Source: Eubacteriales bacterium
GTDB lineage: Bacteria > Bacillota > Clostridia > Oscillospirales > Butyricicoccaceae
Assembly (NCBI GenBank): GCA_030524205.1
Contig: JAUNGZ010000011.1
Coordinates: forward strand, 1-64,000
DNA: 64,000 nt
Direction of reading: 5' to 3'
Shown here: in pieces, positions 61,901-64,000 of the stretch
How positions within the stretch are numbered: position 1 is the first letter of the stretch
Layout of the letters: the number at the start of each line of letters is the position of its first letter
Position numbers and translations under genes: made by a program
Notes under the pieces: generated by a model
Databases searched by the model: none
Told to the model about the DNA's origin: nothing
Seen by the model: only the letters and a program-made list of their open reading frames with translations

Positions 61901-62651
61901 AATCAAGGCTTCTTTTGACAATGTGCTGGCCGGGGATGAATTAAAAGAAAAAACCCTCGCTTTTGTTAAGGAGCAAACAAGCGGCTTTGTCAAAAAGAAA
62001 CGCGTCAGCTATCGCTATGCGATTGCCGCTGTCTGTGTTTTCTTGCTGTTCATCGGCGGAAACTGGTTTTATTTCTCCCCGACTGCACAGATCAGCATCG
62101 ACATTAACCCCTCTGTCGAATTGGGCATCAACCGCTTTGACAAGATAATTTCCGTGGTCGGCTATAATGAAGATGGCCGGACCTTGGCAGAAGCACTTGA
62201 TATTAGATTTCAGAACTACGATGATGCTGTTATCAAACTGCTGGCAGAAGAACGCATTGTAACCCTGCTGTCCAATGACGCCGTTCTGACCGTAACCGTT
62301 GTGGGGCGAAATGAAGCGCAAGCAGATAGAATTCTTTTAGATTTAAAGGCTTGCACGATGGGATATCAAAACACCTATTGCTACCGTGCGGATTCAGAAA
62401 CAATGAGCCGCGCCCATGAGACAGGACTGTCTTACGGTAAATATCGTGCGTTTTTAGAACTGTCCTCACTTGATCCCAATATTACTCCGGAACAAATACA
62501 AGGAATGACCATGCGGGAAATTCGAGATCTGCTTCAGGATTTGTCAAAGGACGACGAGCTGTCGCCAAATGAAGATAACGGACAAGGAAATCATGGTCAA
62601 GGAAAAGGCCGAGGTAATGGCGATGGCGGCAGATGGAATAGAGGAAAATAA
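61890..62651 (+). CDS. RsgI-like anti-sigma factor
   Basis: This 253-residue protein has a cytosolic N-terminal part, one transmembrane segment (VSYRYAIAAVCVFLLFIGGN), and an extracellular region that starts with ISIDINPSVELGINRFDKII. The Asn-Pro in DINPS sits in the position of the autocleavage site known for RsgI-type anti-sigma factors. It ends in a Gly/Arg-rich tail (GQGKGRGNGDGGRW) and lacks a carbohydrate-binding module. The SD GGGGGTGAT favours the ATG at 61890 over 61884. It probably restrains the ECF sigma factor encoded upstream. Confidence 0.8.
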   Translation: MDGKIKASFDNVLAGDELKEKTLAFVKEQTSGFVKKKRVSYRYAIAAVCVFLLFIGGNWFYFSPTAQISIDINPSVELGINRFDKIISVVGYNEDGRTLAEALDIRFQNYDDAVIKLLAEERIVTLLSNDAVLTVTVVGRNEAQADRILLDLKACTMGYQNTYCYRADSETMSRAHETGLSYGKYRAFLELSSLDPNITPEQIQGMTMREIRDLLQDLSKDDELSPNEDNGQGNHGQGKGRGNGDGGRWNRGK

Positions 62652-62714
62652 GCATATCAATCACAAGCCCGATCAATTATGCCATTCATAGAGTATCTGA
62701 TTTCTTGCTTCTGG

Positions 62715-62915
62715 TCATGGTGGCCAGAGGTGGTCATCGCCTGACAGCTTTGCAGGGCGGACGTCAGGGTTTATGCGAGGCTTCGTTTCCGTTCCTGCGG
62801 AATAGCTTTCAAACACATCAGCTGCCAAAGCCTTTCCCAAAGCCTCGGCAATCTGACTGCGGCAAGAGTTGTGGACGCATATAAATGCCACCTTCGGCCG
62901 TTGCCTCATGCTCAT
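62715..62915 (-). pseudogene. Truncated arsenate reductase (ArsC, thioredoxin-linked type)
   Basis: The 66-residue frame starts MSMRQRPKVAFICVHNSCRS, carrying the P-loop catalytic motif C-x5-R of low-molecular-weight phosphatase-type arsenate reductases. It then reads YSAGTETKPRINPDVRPAKL before ending after 12 further residues. The normal protein is about 130-140 residues, so the C-terminal half with the second redox cysteines is missing. It overlaps the end of the redox-disulfide gene by 4 bp. Confidence 0.8.
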
Positions 62916-63250
62916 GCTCTTTCTTTCTGTATGAATGCGATTGCCTCATCTTTTTTCAGCACTTTGCCATATGAAACCACTTTCCCATTCACGACAAGCG
63001 CTGGGGTTGTCATTACCCCATAAGACGCGATTTGAGTAAAATCAGTAACATGCTCAATCGCCGTATCCATACCAAGCTCAGTAAGAGCTTCTTTTACCGC
63101 GACCTCCAGCGCATTGCATTTCGCGCATCCGGTGCCCAATACTTTTACCTCCACGCTCGCGTCGTTTGCTTTCCCGTGCTTTATCGTATCGCCATTATTC
63201 GTTGCGCTGTGGCAGCTGCTCTTATCCTTTTTCAATCCAAACAGTGTCAT
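62912..63250 (-). CDS. Small thioredoxin-like redox-disulfide protein
   Basis: This 112-residue protein has VEVKVLGTGCAKCNALEVAV with the C-x-x-C active site near residue 45, as in the TM0996/MTH895-type thioredoxin-like family (often found with arsenic or DUF318 permeases). The N-terminal 35 residues are Lys/Ser/His-rich. The ATG at 63250 has GGAGG upstream; the longer frame to 63364 has none. Confidence 0.85.
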   Translation of the reverse strand: MTLFGLKKDKSSCHSATNNGDTIKHGKANDASVEVKVLGTGCAKCNALEVAVKEALTELGMDTAIEHVTDFTQIASYGVMTTPALVVNGKVVSYGKVLKKDEAIAFIQKERA

Positions 63251-63300
63251 AATATGGCCTCCTATTGGGTTGTTATTGTAATGATTGTCACGATTCATGC

Positions 63301-64000
63301 CTAAACCAGAAAGGGCTGGAAGGCATTGAACAGGTAGCCTACTATTACAATGCCAACCATACAAACAGCAACGAACAAAGCAAGCAGCTTTGGTTTTACC
63401 GCCTTGCGCAGCATAATCAAGGAGGGTAGACTTAACGTTGTTACCGCCATCATAAAAGCGAGAATCGTGCCCAACTGCGCGCCCTTGAACAGCAGCGCTT
63501 CGGCAATGGGTATGGTACCAAAAATATCAGCGTACATCGGAATACCCACTAGAACTGCCATCAATACCCCGAATGGGCTATTACCGCCAAGCACAGCCTT
63601 TATCCAATGTTCAGGTATCCAGTTATGAATGACTGCGCCAATGCCTACGCCCACCAAGATATAAGGGAACACCTTTCTAAACGTAGAACCAACCTGCTCT
63701 TTTGCATATTGCACCCGGTCGCGTTTGGTGAGTGTGGGTAATTCGATATCTACACTGCCCGTGCTGTGAATAAAATCCTCCACATATGGTTCCATATGCA
63801 GCTTTTCAATAATTGTGCCTCCTATTACGGCAATCAGCAGACCGACGATCACATAAATTACCGCTATTTTTGCACCAAAAATGCTTATCAGCAGGACTAG
63901 GCTCCCCAGATCAACCATGGGGGAAGAAATGAGAAAGGAAAAGGTCACGCCTAGAGGCAACCCCGCACTGGTAAACCCAATAAAAAGCGGGATGGAGGAA
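63301..64000 (-). CDS. ArsP/DUF318-type permease, partial (N-terminus outside window)
   Basis: The minus-strand frame ends at 63301 and remains open to the right edge (233 residues visible). It has multiple hydrophobic helices and GVGIGAVIHNWIPEHWIKAV, PMYADIFGTIPIAEALLFKG and SLPSLIMLRKAVKPKLLALF, which fit the PF03773 permease family (ArsP, methylarsenite or other organic-arsenic efflux). The context of an ArsC fragment and redox-disulfide protein supports this. The true start is upstream of the window edge. Confidence 0.85.
   Translation of the reverse strand, partial: SSIPLFIGFTSAGLPLGVTFSFLISSPMVDLGSLVLLISIFGAKIAVIYVIVGLLIAVIGGTIIEKLHMEPYVEDFIHSTGSVDIELPTLTKRDRVQYAKEQVGSTFRKVFPYILVGVGIGAVIHNWIPEHWIKAVLGGNSPFGVLMAVLVGIPMYADIFGTIPIAEALLFKGAQLGTILAFMMAVTTLSLPSLIMLRKAVKPKLLALFVAVCMVGIVIVGYLFNAFQPFLV

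Overview
The window looks like a chromosomal stretch of a GC-rich anaerobic Clostridium-class Firmicute, most likely in the Oscillospirales. The evidence is AAGGAGG-type ribosome binding sites, S-layer-homology proteins, lipobox lipoproteins, type I-C CRISPR-Cas and an anaerobic style of metabolism. I cannot name the genus. Genes are dense and lie in long single-strand operons broken by accessory islands.

Region 1 (1-5.6 kb) is a mobile/defence island. It holds a partial winged-helix-like gene, a DUF6100-like gene and an excisionase-like gene on the minus strand, then an XRE repressor and a 1049-residue reverse transcriptase fused to a nitrilase domain. That architecture is the anti-phage DRT type 1 (UG1) system. 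The RT gene is AT-richer than its surroundings.

Region 2 (5.6-24.5 kb) is the part I find most novel. Three operons each start at a promoter carrying the same decamer TATAAGTATT, placed in exactly the same way against the -35 box, and a LysR regulator gene lies among them. Operon A (15087 to 5624, minus) has 12 genes: a cyclophilin-like lipoprotein, an amino-acid ABC importer, a small protein, a LysE exporter, a second cyclophilin-like lipoprotein, an aminotransferase fold that has lost its catalytic lysine, a MATE exporter, an alpha/beta hydrolase, a flavodoxin-like oxidoreductase and an SLH-anchored cyclophilin-like protein. Operon B (20806 to 15221, minus) encodes a lipoprotein amide hydrolase, a PaaK/CapK-like adenylate-forming enzyme and a MacB-like ABC exporter. 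Operon C (21985 to 24460, plus) encodes a second SLH/cyclophilin-like protein and a second amide hydrolase on a copper-amine-oxidase-N-type stalk. I infer one surface-exposed system that cleaves, senses or exchanges an amide-linked compound.

Region 3 (24.5-30.2 kb) has integrase and acetyltransferase remnants, a membrane-anchored XRE protein, an intact sugar O-acetyltransferase, a MATE exporter, an SDR dehydrogenase and an AraC regulator. Region 4 (30.2-41.8 kb) is a complete type I-C CRISPR-Cas locus (cas3-cas5-cas8c-cas7-cas4-cas1-cas2, minus strand) followed by its leader and an array of 55 repeats. The array shows a 33-to-32 bp repeat switch, a complementary spacer pair, overlapping spacers that point to a CTC PAM, and three spacers that differ in the number of one codon repeat.

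Region 5 (42.1-46.1 kb) has a small redox operon (2[4Fe-4S] ferredoxin, NapH-like membrane protein, thioredoxin, DsrE-like protein) and an alcohol dehydrogenase/cupin/carboxymuconolactone-decarboxylase operon behind a MerR-type promoter with a 19-bp spacer. Region 6 (46.3-60.2 kb) is a myo-inositol catabolic and uptake locus: AraC regulator, iolG, iolC, iolJ-like aldolase, iolD, iolE, two iolB copies, a truncated glycerol dehydrogenase, a sugar ABC transporter and a DeoR/IolR-like regulator. Two of its promoters share an unusual 19-nt block. Region 7 (60.2-64 kb) carries a gene-poor stretch, an ECF sigma/RsgI-like anti-sigma/Ca-binding-repeat operon, and an arsenic-type cluster (truncated arsC, redox-disulfide protein, ArsP-type permease) that runs off the right edge.
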